The notes: generated from the letters alone by a model not told the origin. A DNA stretch of 13,075 nt from Methanobacteriota archaeon (GCA_023436075.1 JAEZKS010000079.1:1-13075), one strand, 5' to 3'. Positions 1 to 6,981 are shown, counted from the stretch's first letter. Numbers and translations: made by a program.

Positions 1-75
1 TCCTCTGTGAGTCCTCTGGAGCCTCTGTGACCTCTGTGTTGAAGCTCGGAGACCTCTTGCCGACCTCTGGAGCCT
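1..75. repeat. Degenerate CCTCTG-type short repeats upstream of aroK
   Basis: The hexamer CCTCTG or a near copy begins at 2, 13, 22, 31, 53 (CCTCTT) and 64, so the spacings are 11, 9, 9, 22 and 11, close to multiples of one helical turn. The block gtcctctggagcct at 11-24 recurs with one mismatch at 62-75. The repeats end just before the likely aroK promoter. No function is recognised. They could be a regulator binding array, or the tail of a repeat in the neighbouring gene that lies outside the window. Confidence 0.5.
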
Positions 76-85
76 TTTCCAACAG

Positions 86-99
86 AAGAGCTTATACGT
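86..99 (+). promoter_or_regulatory. Possible archaeal promoter (BRE/TATA-like) for aroK
   Basis: An AT-rich element, TTATACGT at 92-99, follows a purine-rich BRE-like stretch (GAAGAG, 85-90). In archaea transcription starts about 25 bp after the centre of the TATA box, which puts the start near 118-122 and gives a leader of roughly 15 nt before the ATG at 135. This supports choosing the ATG at 135 over the upstream GTG at 27, which would lie upstream of the promoter. The match to consensus is moderate. Confidence 0.4.
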
Positions 100-134
100 A
101 TTATGCTAACATATGGCATGCAGGCAGGACGTAC

Positions 135-977
135 ATGACAGGGCACGGAGTCGCATACGGGGCGGGCACAGTGATCAACGCGATCGCGGCGTGGAAAGGC
201 TGCGCATTCGCCATTGACCTGCGTACTGAGGCGACAGTAACGCTGAAGGGCGACCTGATCGAGGGAGAGATCGAAGGCGGCGGCGACACGAGGCTGATCG
301 AGAGAGCCTGCGAGATGACGCTGGACAGCCTGTGCATCGACTCGGGAGCCCGGGTTCGGACGGCCAGCCAGGTGCCGGTCGCCAGCGGCCTGAAATCGTC
401 CAGCGCCGCTGCTAACGCTACGGTGCTGGCCACGGCGAGGGCGGCAGGACGGGATATCGACCCGCTGGAGGCCGTGCTCATCGGCGTGCGGGCGGCGCTG
501 GACGTCGGCGTCTCGATCACGGGCGCCTTCGACGACGCATGCGCATCCATGCTCGGCGGCATCGTGCTCACCGACAACCGGGAGAAGAAGCTGCTGAAGC
601 GGGAGACTATCGACTCTGAGGTCGTGATCTACGTGCCGGACCGCAAGGCGTTCTCTGCGGACACGGACGTCCGCCGGTCCAGGCTCATCGCACCGTGGGT
701 GGAGATGGCCTTCGACACGGCCGTGCGCGGCGACTACCGCCTGGCCATGACGCTCAACGGTTTCCTGTACTGCGGAGCGCTGGGGTTCGGCACTGATCCG
801 ATGCTCGCCGCGCTTGAGCTCGGCGTCGACGGGGTCAGCCTCTCCGGCACCGGGCCGTCATATGTCGCGCTGGCGAAGGGAGAGCAGGCAGACAGCCTCA
901 GGAAAGCCTGGTCCGCGTACCCCGGCCGCGTGATATCCACAAAGACCATAAACAAGGGCGCATTCATCCTGAAATGA
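135..977 (+). CDS. aroK: Shikimate kinase, archaeal GHMP type
   Basis: This 280-residue cytoplasmic enzyme should phosphorylate shikimate to shikimate 3-phosphate with ATP, the fifth step of chorismate synthesis. It belongs to the GHMP kinase superfamily (homoserine/mevalonate kinase fold), which archaea use in place of the bacterial P-loop AroK. The glycine/serine-rich ATP loop is PVASGLKSSSAA at residues 81-92, and the C-terminal GHMP motif SGTGPS is at 237-242. The N-terminus MTGHGVAYGAGTVINAIA matches the usual start of the archaeal family, and the length matches the usual 280-300 residues, so I chose ATG 135. The frame is open back to a GTG at 27, but those 36 residues resemble nothing in the family and would lie upstream of the likely promoter. 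The stop overlaps the ATG at 974 by 4 nt (ATGA). The next gene acts further down the same pathway. Confidence 0.93.
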   Translation: MTGHGVAYGAGTVINAIAAWKGCAFAIDLRTEATVTLKGDLIEGEIEGGGDTRLIERACEMTLDSLCIDSGARVRTASQVPVASGLKSSSAAANATVLATARAAGRDIDPLEAVLIGVRAALDVGVSITGAFDDACASMLGGIVLTDNREKKLLKRETIDSEVVIYVPDRKAFSADTDVRRSRLIAPWVEMAFDTAVRGDYRLAMTLNGFLYCGALGFGTDPMLAALELGVDGVSLSGTGPSYVALAKGEQADSLRKAWSAYPGRVISTKTINKGAFILK

Positions 978-994
978 CGCGGGAGCATCATGAT

Positions 995-1279
995 ATGTCG
1001 CTGGAAGATGTAAGAGGGGAAATATCGCAGATCGACGAAGAGCTGTTGCGGCTGATGGCCCGGCGCATGGAGATGGCCAGCCGAGTGCTTGAGGAAAAGC
1101 GTAAGCTGGGACTGCAGATTAGCGACGACAGACAGAACGGGCTGGTGCTGAAGCGCGCCATGGAGAGGGCCACGGAGCTGAACATAGATCCGGCCGGAGT
1201 GAAGGAGATCTTTTCCATCCTGATCCGCATGAGCATCGACCGGCAGCACGAGATGGCCGGCGAGGGCAATCTCCCCTGA
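995..1279 (+). CDS. Chorismate mutase, AroQ class (monofunctional)
   Basis: This small helical enzyme of 94 residues (101 from ATG 974) should rearrange chorismate to prephenate. It aligns by eye with the mutase domain of E. coli PheA/TyrA. The Arg of VRGEI matches Arg11, the second Arg of ARRMEM matches Arg28, the Lys of LEEK matches Lys39, the Arg of SDDRQ matches Arg51, and the Gln of DRQHE matches Gln88. At the position of Glu52 it has Gln, a mild change. I chose ATG 995 because GGGAG at 981-985 sits 9 nt upstream and MSLEDVRGEI resembles a typical family N-terminus. ATG 974, which overlaps the aroK stop as ATGA, is a real alternative. The gene forms an operon with aroK and supplies prephenate to TyrA, which is encoded on the other strand at 3509-4801. 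In many organisms this domain is fused to TyrA or PheA; here it is separate. Confidence 0.88.
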   Translation: MSLEDVRGEISQIDEELLRLMARRMEMASRVLEEKRKLGLQISDDRQNGLVLKRAMERATELNIDPAGVKEIFSILIRMSIDRQHEMAGEGNLP

Positions 1280-1287
1280 TCCGGCAC

Positions 1288-1304
1288 TCTTTTTCGCCTT
1301 TTTG
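1288..1304 (+). terminator. T-rich archaeal terminator after the chorismate mutase gene
   Basis: Two runs of five T (1290-1294 and 1299-1303) occur 10-25 nt after the chorismate mutase stop. Archaeal RNA polymerase terminates on such coding-strand T runs without needing a hairpin. It likely ends the aroK operon and separates it from the histidine kinase gene. Confidence 0.55.
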
Positions 1305-1411
1305 CCGACATGGCCGGCCATCGTGATCGTCGCGAAGGCATTTCCGTGAAAAAGTAAAGCTGTCGTTTAACTATCTGCCTCGGCAACATTCACGTTGATA
1401 GTAGTCGTGAT
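1305..1411 (+). promoter_or_regulatory. Intergenic region upstream of the histidine kinase, with a 12-bp palindrome
   Basis: This gap contains a perfect 12-bp palindrome, ATGGCCGGCCAT, at 1310-1321. It also has a weak TATA-like element, TTTAACTA, at 1367-1374, which would place transcription start near 1396, about 16 nt before the kinase ATG. A purine-rich GAAAAAG at 1349-1355 precedes it. The palindrome could be an operator, but GC-rich palindromes of this length can occur by chance in such DNA. No clear Shine-Dalgarno site precedes ATG 1412. Confidence 0.3.
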
Positions 1412-3394
1412 ATGATTGGGGAACGAAAAAGCCAGGCCAATGACAGAAGACGTGAAGAGAGAATATGCCAGGAGATCGTCGAGGCTGTCAACAGCATCAT
1501 TCTCCGCTGGGACAGGAAGCTGAGGATCACTTTTATCAACCGGTATGCGCAGGAGTTTTTCGGCTATGCCTGCGACGAGATCCTGGGGAAGAGCCTGATC
1601 GGCACCATCGTGCCGGAAGAGAGCGCTGCCGGCCGGAACCTCAGGGCGATGATCGAGGATATCGTCCGCAGCCCGGACCGGTACGTGAGCAATGAGAACG
1701 AGACCCTGCGCCGGGACGGGACCCGGGCCTGGATCTCGTGGACGAACCGCGCGATCAGGGACAGTCAGGGGAACGTCTTCGAGATCATCTCGGTCGGGAA
1801 CGATATCACATCCCGTAAACGCGGAGAGGAGGAACTGGAGCGACGCGTGCTCGATCGCACAGAGGAGCTGGAGCGGACCAACAAGATCCTGCGACAGGAG
1901 GCGGCCGGGCATAAGCACGCCGAGGAGGCGCTGCGGCAAAGCGAGGAGTACCTGGCAAGGGCCCAGCAGATCGCTCATGTTGGAGTCTGGAGCTGGGACG
2001 TGGAGAAGAATTCGCTGCAATGGACCGACGAGGTGTACAGGATCTTCGGCGAGTCGCCGGAAAGCTATACGCCCTCTTATGAGGCATTCAAGGAGGCGAT
2101 CGTGCCTGAGGACCGGGACCGTGTAGACCGGGCAGTGCAGTCTACGCTGTCAGGCGGCAAGCATTACAGCGAAGACTTCTGGATCAGGAGGCCGACCGGC
2201 GAGCTACGCTATGTACATTGCGAAGGAGGCGCGGTCTACGGCCAGCATGGCAGGATGAAGAGAGTCCTGGGCGTGGGCTTCGATATCACGGACCGGAAGC
2301 GGGCCGAGGAAGCGCTATGCGAGAGCGAGGAACGGTTCCGGGCAGTATTCGATCGGGCTGCCGTGGGCATTGCCATCGCCAGCCCGGAAGGCTACCTCGT
2401 GGAATGCAATCCGGTTTACCTGGCGATGCTTGGCTACACTGGCGAAGAGCTGAGACATAAACGCATTTACGACATTACCTATCCTGAAGACATAGACAAG
2501 AGCCGTGATTTCGAGCGACAGATGAAAGAAGGGTCCATCGACAAGTACGAGCTGGAGAAGCGGTACGTCAGGAAGGACGGGCAGATCATCCGGATCAAGC
2601 TGGACGTATCGGCCATCCGGAACCCGGACGGCTCCCTCAAGTATAACCTGGGCGTCGTGGAGGATATCACCGAACGCAAGCGTGCCGAGGAGGCATTGAA
2701 CAGGGCGAAGAGCCGGGCTGAGCTGTACCTGGACCTGATGGGCCACGATATCAGCAACATGAACCAGGCAATGATGGGCTATCTGGAGCTGGCTCAGGAG
2801 CTGCTGGACCTGGAAGGGCATGAAGAGCTGATAGCGCGCCCGCTGGAGATCATCAGGCACAGCTCCCGGCTGATCGCCAGCGTGAAAAAGCTGGAACTGG
2901 CGCAGTCCGGGAAATATCCCGTGAAGTTGATGGACCTCGGCCGGGCGATCGGGGAAGTCGCCGATGAGTACGCCAGGGTGCCCGGCAGGGACGTCCGGAT
3001 CAACTATACCCGGGAAAGCTGTCTCGTCCGGGCGAACGACCTGCTGAAAGACGTGTTCGCCAACCTCGTGGACAACGCGATCAGGCATTCGGAAGGGCCG
3101 CTGAGCGTAGATATAACGATCGAGCCAGTGTTGCAGGACGGGCGCAAGTACTACCAGGTATCGGTGGCAGACGACGGCCCCGGCATACCCGACGACCTGA
3201 AGAAGAAGATATTCCGGTTCGTCGACGCCGCCACCGGGACCCCCGGACGCAGGGGCCTCGGGCTCTTCATAGTTCGGGCCCTCGTCCACAGCTACGGCGG
3301 CAAGGCCTGGGTCGAGGACCGTGTGCCGGGCGACTATCGCAGGGGCAGCCGGTTTGTAGTGCTCCTGCCGACCGCCGAGCATGCTGATGATTAG
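1412..3394 (+). CDS. Cytoplasmic PAS-PAS-PAS sensor histidine kinase
   Basis: This 660-residue sensor kinase has no signal peptide and no membrane segment. PAS 1 is at about residues 12-135. A charged coiled coil (about 137-175) leads to PAS 2 with PAC (about 175-297) and PAS 3 with PAC (about 305-427). Each PAS domain ends in the usual D-I-T-x-R-K linker. A dimerisation/phosphoacceptor helix has the H-box LMGHDISNMNQ with His445. The HATPase domain then shows an N-box (N551, D554, N555), G1 DDGPG (587-591), an F-box (KKKIFRF) and G2 GLGLF (615-619). The H-box has Asp after the His and lacks the usual Pro, a variant common in methanogen kinases. There is no receiver domain and no response regulator gene nearby, so the partner is elsewhere. 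The ligand is unknown; the PAS domains show no obvious haem or flavin signature. The ATG has no strong ribosome site, but no better start lies downstream before PAS 1. Confidence 0.92.
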   Translation: MIGERKSQANDRRREERICQEIVEAVNSIILRWDRKLRITFINRYAQEFFGYACDEILGKSLIGTIVPEESAAGRNLRAMIEDIVRSPDRYVSNENETLRRDGTRAWISWTNRAIRDSQGNVFEIISVGNDITSRKRGEEELERRVLDRTEELERTNKILRQEAAGHKHAEEALRQSEEYLARAQQIAHVGVWSWDVEKNSLQWTDEVYRIFGESPESYTPSYEAFKEAIVPEDRDRVDRAVQSTLSGGKHYSEDFWIRRPTGELRYVHCEGGAVYGQHGRMKRVLGVGFDITDRKRAEEALCESEERFRAVFDRAAVGIAIASPEGYLVECNPVYLAMLGYTGEELRHKRIYDITYPEDIDKSRDFERQMKEGSIDKYELEKRYVRKDGQIIRIKLDVSAIRNPDGSLKYNLGVVEDITERKRAEEALNRAKSRAELYLDLMGHDISNMNQAMMGYLELAQELLDLEGHEELIARPLEIIRHSSRLIASVKKLELAQSGKYPVKLMDLGRAIGEVADEYARVPGRDVRINYTRESCLVRANDLLKDVFANLVDNAIRHSEGPLSVDITIEPVLQDGRKYYQVSVADDGPGIPDDLKKKIFRFVDAATGTPGRRGLGLFIVRALVHSYGGKAWVEDRVPGDYRRGSRFVVLLPTAEHADD

Positions 3395-3508
3395 AAATAA
3401 TACATCAAGCACGCCAGGGACAATTCTATTGAAATATTACGTGCCTGTTACTTTATCGTTCTGGCACGCCTGGCGAGAGGATCGTACGATGTGTGCCTGA
3501 ACAGAGTT
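3395..3508. other. Convergent intergenic region with hairpin and direct repeats
   Basis: The histidine kinase and tyrA end toward each other across this 114-bp gap. It holds an inverted repeat with arms CGTGCC (3440-3445) and GGCACG (3463-3468) and a 17-nt loop, which could end transcription from either side. A direct repeat GCACGCCWGG occurs at 3409-3418 and 3464-3473. No long T run is present on either strand, so a classical archaeal terminator is not obvious. No gene is visible. Confidence 0.35.
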
Positions 3509-4801
3509 TTACTTCACTTCGAGCCCCAGGCCCCAGATAGTCCCGAGCACGCGCTGCAAGGTCTCGTCGCTCCGACCAGGGCTGACATCGATTGTGAAGC
3601 GGTACACGACGTAGTCCGGGTTCAGCGCATCGAAGATCTCGGTTTCGACGCCGGTCACCCCTTCGATTTTCATGAGCACCCAGCGCAGCACCGTGGCGTC
3701 GGCGCCGATGGGCATCTTGATGAGGATGTCCCTGCCAATGGCGGGGTACCCGCCTTTGAGGCGGCTGAGCCACTCCGGGCCAAGCGGCCTTGCCTCGTCA
3801 TAGCGGACGACCAGCGTTTCCGAGGGCGTCTCGAGCGTGAAGTCGTCGCTGCGGACATCCTTGACCACGCCGTAGACCCTCCGTCCGTCGAGGAGGACGA
3901 ACGCCCTCTCCAGGCCGGGAGTTTCTCGGACCAGCGCCGCGTCCCTGACCGCTTGCAACAGCCGCTCGGATCGGGCACGGGCGCCGGCAGTATCGCCGTA
4001 ATGTCCTGCAGCAGACCGGAACGCAGCCATGAAGCCCTGCAGATTTCCGCAGTCAGCCATCTTCGACAGATCATGGCACGCTTCGATGAAAGCAGCCCGA
4101 ACGGGCTGCACGTTCTCGCCCGACTGGATGAGCGCATACAGCTCCGGGCTCTGGGATAGCACCCGTCCGGCCATCTCACGGGTGACCGAGTAGACAGGCG
4201 TCTGAAATGCTCGCAGATCGTCAGGGCTGACGTCGAGTTTCTCGATCGTCAGGCCCCAGGCGACATACATGAAATGGGTCAGCCCCTGGACGACGGCCAT
4301 TTTCGCGTCGTGTTCCTCAGCCGTAGCTATGGAAACGCGAGCGCCGGCGCCCTCGAACAGGCCTGTGACGATCGGCATCCATCGACTGCTGCGGTCCGAC
4401 GGCACCAGCACGACATTGCGTCCGTCCACGTCGGATACGTCAGGCCCGAACAACGGGTGGACACCGACGACCTCGACGCCGTGAGGCGAATGCCTGAGCA
4501 TGGCGGCCATCGGTCCCTTCTTCAGCGAGGACAGGTCCATGAGCAGGGATCCCGGCCGCATTCTCGGCGCGGTTCGCGCCGCCATACTATCGATGGCATC
4601 GATGGGCACCGATAAGACCACGATGTCGAAATTGCCGGCATCCTCTACAGGAACCTGCACTACGCCCATTGCGGCGGCGGCTTCCGACGCATCGCCACGG
4701 GACGCGATGCTCACGTCGAGCCCGGCCTGCTTCAGGAATCCTGTGCACCAGCGCCCCATAGCGCCGGCGCCGCCTGCGACCAGCGCCTTATATGGCGGCA
4801 T
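3509..4801 (-). CDS. tyrA: Prephenate dehydrogenase with C-terminal extension
   Basis: This cytoplasmic enzyme should oxidatively decarboxylate prephenate to 4-hydroxyphenylpyruvate with NAD(P)+, the committed step to tyrosine. The N-terminal Rossmann fold shows GGAGAMG at residues 10-16. The substrate region shows HPLFGP at 115-120 and GLTH at 173-176; the two His match the conserved ones of the TyrA family. The core ends near residue 285. The remaining 145 residues (about 290-430) go beyond the usual 270-300-residue TyrA. They contain a stretch (about 357-407) whose hydrophobic pattern suggests a small alpha/beta domain, perhaps ACT-like, although I see no clear ACT motif. The ATG overlaps the end of aroE by 14 nt, so the two are co-transcribed and probably coupled. 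GGAGAAGAG lies upstream of the ATG, but its spacing is long. No chorismate mutase domain is present, in keeping with the separate mutase gene at 995-1279. Confidence 0.92.
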   Translation of the reverse strand: MPPYKALVAGGAGAMGRWCTGFLKQAGLDVSIASRGDASEAAAAMGVVQVPVEDAGNFDIVVLSVPIDAIDSMAARTAPRMRPGSLLMDLSSLKKGPMAAMLRHSPHGVEVVGVHPLFGPDVSDVDGRNVVLVPSDRSSRWMPIVTGLFEGAGARVSIATAEEHDAKMAVVQGLTHFMYVAWGLTIEKLDVSPDDLRAFQTPVYSVTREMAGRVLSQSPELYALIQSGENVQPVRAAFIEACHDLSKMADCGNLQGFMAAFRSAAGHYGDTAGARARSERLLQAVRDAALVRETPGLERAFVLLDGRRVYGVVKDVRSDDFTLETPSETLVVRYDEARPLGPEWLSRLKGGYPAIGRDILIKMPIGADATVLRWVLMKIEGVTGVETEIFDALNPDYVVYRFTIDVSPGRSDETLQRVLGTIWGLGLEVK

Positions 4802-5600
4802 CGCGTGCGCTCTTCTCCATGACGTCGAGAGGCGGCTTCACCCCGGTCCAGATCTCGAAGGATATGGCCCCCTGTCGGGCCAGCATGGCAATCCCATCTA
4901 CGGTCTTCGCCCCGGCGGCCTTCGCCTCCTTGAGCAGCGGCGTCTCCAGCGGCCGGTATACGAGGTCGAAGACTGTCTGGGTGCGGTCCAGCATGTCTCG
5001 CGTCACGAGCGGCCTGTCCTCCCGGCCCATCCCCACAGTGGTAGTGTTCACGATGACATCGGCCAGCCTGACCTTTTCCTGCAGGCCGTCGAGGCTGGTG
5101 CCGAACACGTCGCCGACCGCGCGCATGTATGTCGCGAGATCGGCCGCCTTCGCCGGCGTCCGGTTCGCAATGGTCACCGATGCCTTCTCTTTGAGCAGCC
5201 CGTAGACCACAGCCCGTGCCGCGCCGCCGGCTCCGAGCACCAGCACGTTCTTCTTTCGGACATCGACTCCGCCGTCCCTGAGCGCGGCCACAGCGCCCGC
5301 AGCGTCGGTGTTGTAAGCGATCATCTTCGTGAAATCGATGGTGTTGGCGGCGCCGATCTCCGCTGCCACCGGGTCCGGCCTGATGAATTTGATTACGGCC
5401 TCTTTGTGAGGGATGGTCACGTTCAGGCCCCCGAAGCCCAGGTGCTTTGCGCCCGTGACTGCGTCCTGCAGGTGCTCGCCTTTCACCCGGAACGCCTGGT
5501 AAGTGCAGTCCATGCCCAGCGCCTCGAATGCCGCATTATGCATCACCGGGGACAGGCTGTGCTCCACGGGGAAACCAACGACTCCGTAGACTTTTGTCAT
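4788..5600 (-). CDS. aroE: Shikimate dehydrogenase (NADP+)
   Basis: This 270-residue cytoplasmic enzyme should reduce 3-dehydroshikimate to shikimate. Hallmarks in order are: SLSP at residues 15-18 (substrate binding), NVTIPHKE at 60-67 with catalytic Lys66, Asn86 and Asp99 of the substrate pocket, the dinucleotide loop GAGGAARA at 123-130, and NRT at 146-148, which in this family favours NADP+. The length is typical. I chose ATG 5600 because MTKVYGVVGFPVEHS is the standard N-terminus. The frame continues upstream for 29 hydrophobic residues to 5687, but these run through the promoter region and into the preceding gene. The product is the substrate of the shikimate kinase encoded at 135-977. 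The gene overlaps tyrA by 14 nt at its 3' end. Confidence 0.95.
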   Translation of the reverse strand: MTKVYGVVGFPVEHSLSPVMHNAAFEALGMDCTYQAFRVKGEHLQDAVTGAKHLGFGGLNVTIPHKEAVIKFIRPDPVAAEIGAANTIDFTKMIAYNTDAAGAVAALRDGGVDVRKKNVLVLGAGGAARAVVYGLLKEKASVTIANRTPAKAADLATYMRAVGDVFGTSLDGLQEKVRLADVIVNTTTVGMGREDRPLVTRDMLDRTQTVFDLVYRPLETPLLKEAKAAGAKTVDGIAMLARQGAISFEIWTGVKPPLDVMEKSARDAAI

Positions 5601-5683
5601 ATAGATATAAAATGGTCGCAGAAGACTGATAAAGCTAATGACCGCAATAGGCACGGCAGCGCCTGCAAATCCGCATGCAAAAG
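5601..5683 (-). promoter_or_regulatory. Likely aroE-tyrA promoter region with paired direct repeats
   Basis: Read on the minus strand, AGCTTTATCAG (5636-5626) is centred about 31 nt before the aroE ATG, so transcription would start within about 6 nt of it, giving a nearly leaderless message. A better-looking TATA motif (TTTTATATC, about 5612-5604) is too close to the ATG to serve aroE. Upstream lie two 10-bp direct repeats, CGCMTGCAAA on the plus strand at 5660-5669 and 5672-5681, 12 bp apart. They are a candidate regulator site. The region also separates aroE from the kinase gene by 83 bp. Confidence 0.35.
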
Positions 5684-6244
5684 TCAAGGCCGGGACAAAG
5701 CGCCCATCATATTGTCGAATACTGCGTCAGGGTCCGGGTTGCCGTCGACGACCTTCCATGCGCCCGCGATCATGAGGGCATTGGCCCTGGCTTTCTCCAT
5801 GTGCGGCAGCGTCTCGAACATCTCCTGCGCCTCGCCGCGCCGGCGCACCCGCCGCAGCGCCTCCTCCGGCGTGACGTCGAGGAAGAACATCTCGTCCGAC
5901 TTCGGCAGCAGTGTGTCGACGATCGCATATACCGGCCTGATCAGCGGGTCAGGCAGATAGGCGCAGGCCATGGTGTACCGGACGAAGATGACCGTGCCGT
6001 TGCCCCGGCAGTACAGCAGCACCGACCGTACCACATCGAAGCCGTAGAACAGCGTGGCCGCGATCCGCCGTGCCTTGCCGCCGCCTGTGAGCGCTTTTTT
6101 CGACAGCCGGCCGAAAAAGTTGTCCTGGGACGGATGGATGCGCAACGTGACCTGCTCGCCCCGTGCAATCAGATAGTCACGAAGCCTGAGGGCCTGGGTA
6201 TCCTTGCCTGAGCCGTCCAGCCCGTCGATGACGATGAGTCTCAC
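5684..6244 (-). CDS. Thymidylate-kinase-like P-loop kinase
   Basis: This 186-residue protein has the fold signature of the dTMP kinase family, which phosphorylates dTMP to dTDP with ATP. The P-loop is GLDGSGKDTQ (residues 8-17), with Asp at the position after the Lys where Ser or Thr is usual. The family's DR(Y/H) substrate motif appears as VRY (88-90): the Arg is kept and the Asp replaced. An Arg-rich LID-like stretch, RRVRRRGEAQE, is at 131-141. The length is slightly short for the family (200-215). Translation starts at GTG, which overlaps the TGA of the upstream polyprenol-kinase-like gene as GTGA, so the two are tightly coupled. Known family function points to dTMP. The altered motif and the coupling to a lipid-alcohol kinase leave room for another substrate. 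Confidence 0.8.
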   Translation of the reverse strand: MRLIVIDGLDGSGKDTQALRLRDYLIARGEQVTLRIHPSQDNFFGRLSKKALTGGGKARRIAATLFYGFDVVRSVLLYCRGNGTVIFVRYTMACAYLPDPLIRPVYAIVDTLLPKSDEMFFLDVTPEEALRRVRRRGEAQEMFETLPHMEKARANALMIAGAWKVVDGNPDPDAVFDNMMGALSRP

Positions 6245-6981
6245 AGTACGCCCTCCAGCAACAGGAATACTCCGGCGGTGAAGACGGGAATGGCCAGGTT
6301 GTCCAGGCCACCAGGTGTAGCAGCCTCCACTGCTGCCGTGACTGCACCGAGCGCCAGCGCGATCCCGACGGCCTGTGGCAGCGCCACGCCGTAGAAGGCA
6401 AGCCCGGCGGTTGCAGCGACGATGGTGGCAGCGAAGACCGCCAGCGTGCCCTCGACGCTCTTGCGATCGATGAGCGCGTACGGGTGCATGCCGAGCTTCA
6501 GGCCGATGATCGCTCCCATGCCGTCGCCGTAGGCGAGTGGCAGCATGCCGGCGGCGACCACGATTGGCCGGTCGTAGAAGACAAAGGCGAGAGCAGTGAA
6601 GGCAATGCAGTAATAGACGAGCCCGTATGGGTTGCCTGCTCCATGGACCGTGATGGACGACAGCCGGCCGACCGATTCCCGGCAGGCTTTAAGAAAAGGC
6701 GTTTCCCGCTGCGTGCGGGTGAGCGCTTCCCGGAGAATCGAGAGCGCCGCTGGAGTGGTGAACAGCGAGAACACGACCATGGAGCCGGCGACGATAAAGG
6801 CCGTCCACGGAGTGGTAATCAGCCATAGGAGGAATACGATATTACCCATGCTGATGTGCATGATCTTCCGCCCGGTCGCCCGGTCGCCCTTCCAGACCGT
6901 CTCCACGACGGCCAGAATGACGAAGACATATGCGTACGCAAGCACGGCGCAGTAAACGTCGTTCATCGCGAAGCCGAGCAA
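6241..6981 (-). CDS. Polytopic CTP-dependent polyprenol/dolichol-kinase-like protein
   Basis: This 246-residue membrane protein has about seven or eight hydrophobic segments (near residues 10-28, 45-58, 60-76, 119-136, 139-157, 180-200, 203-218 and 229-245). The loop motifs GDGMGAIIG (152-160), DRKSVEGT (172-179) and PGGLDNLAIP (223-232) are typical of the dolichol kinase / phytol kinase / CDS-related family, whose members use CTP to phosphorylate long-chain alcohols. In archaea the substrate could be a polyprenol, dolichol or geranylgeraniol. I chose TTG 6981 because GGGGGGAG (6996-6989) lies 7 nt upstream; ATG 6966 is a plausible alternative with no ribosome site at normal distance. The stop overlaps the next gene by 4 nt. 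It is 65 bp downstream of the DUF362 gene with no T-rich terminator between them, so the genes may share a transcript. The specific substrate is not determinable here. Confidence 0.82.
   Translation of the reverse strand: MLGFAMNDVYCAVLAYAYVFVILAVVETVWKGDRATGRKIMHISMGNIVFLLWLITTPWTAFIVAGSMVVFSLFTTPAALSILREALTRTQRETPFLKACRESVGRLSSITVHGAGNPYGLVYYCIAFTALAFVFYDRPIVVAAGMLPLAYGDGMGAIIGLKLGMHPYALIDRKSVEGTLAVFAATIVAATAGLAFYGVALPQAVGIALALGAVTAAVEAATPGGLDNLAIPVFTAGVFLLLEGVL

Noticed and set aside
27..134. N-terminal extension of shikimate kinase from GTG 27
   Set aside because: The 36 extra residues do not resemble the family, the region contains short repeats and a TATA-like box, and ATG 135 gives the standard N-terminus and length.
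2315..3412. 365-residue minus-strand open frame opposite the histidine kinase
   Set aside because: The plus strand encodes unmistakable PAS, H-box and ATPase motifs. The antisense frame shows none.
5603..5612. TATA-like TTTTATATC directly before aroE
   Set aside because: It ends only about 4 nt from the ATG, so a start 25 bp downstream would fall inside the conserved N-terminus of AroE.
5601..5687. 29-residue hydrophobic N-terminal extension of AroE
   Set aside because: AroE is a soluble enzyme whose conserved start is at 5600. The extension covers the likely promoter and overlaps the preceding gene.
4500..5960. 486-residue plus-strand open frame across aroE
   Set aside because: It is antisense to well-recognised aroE, tyrA and kinase genes. 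Its composition is typical of a GC-rich shadow frame, with no domain visible.
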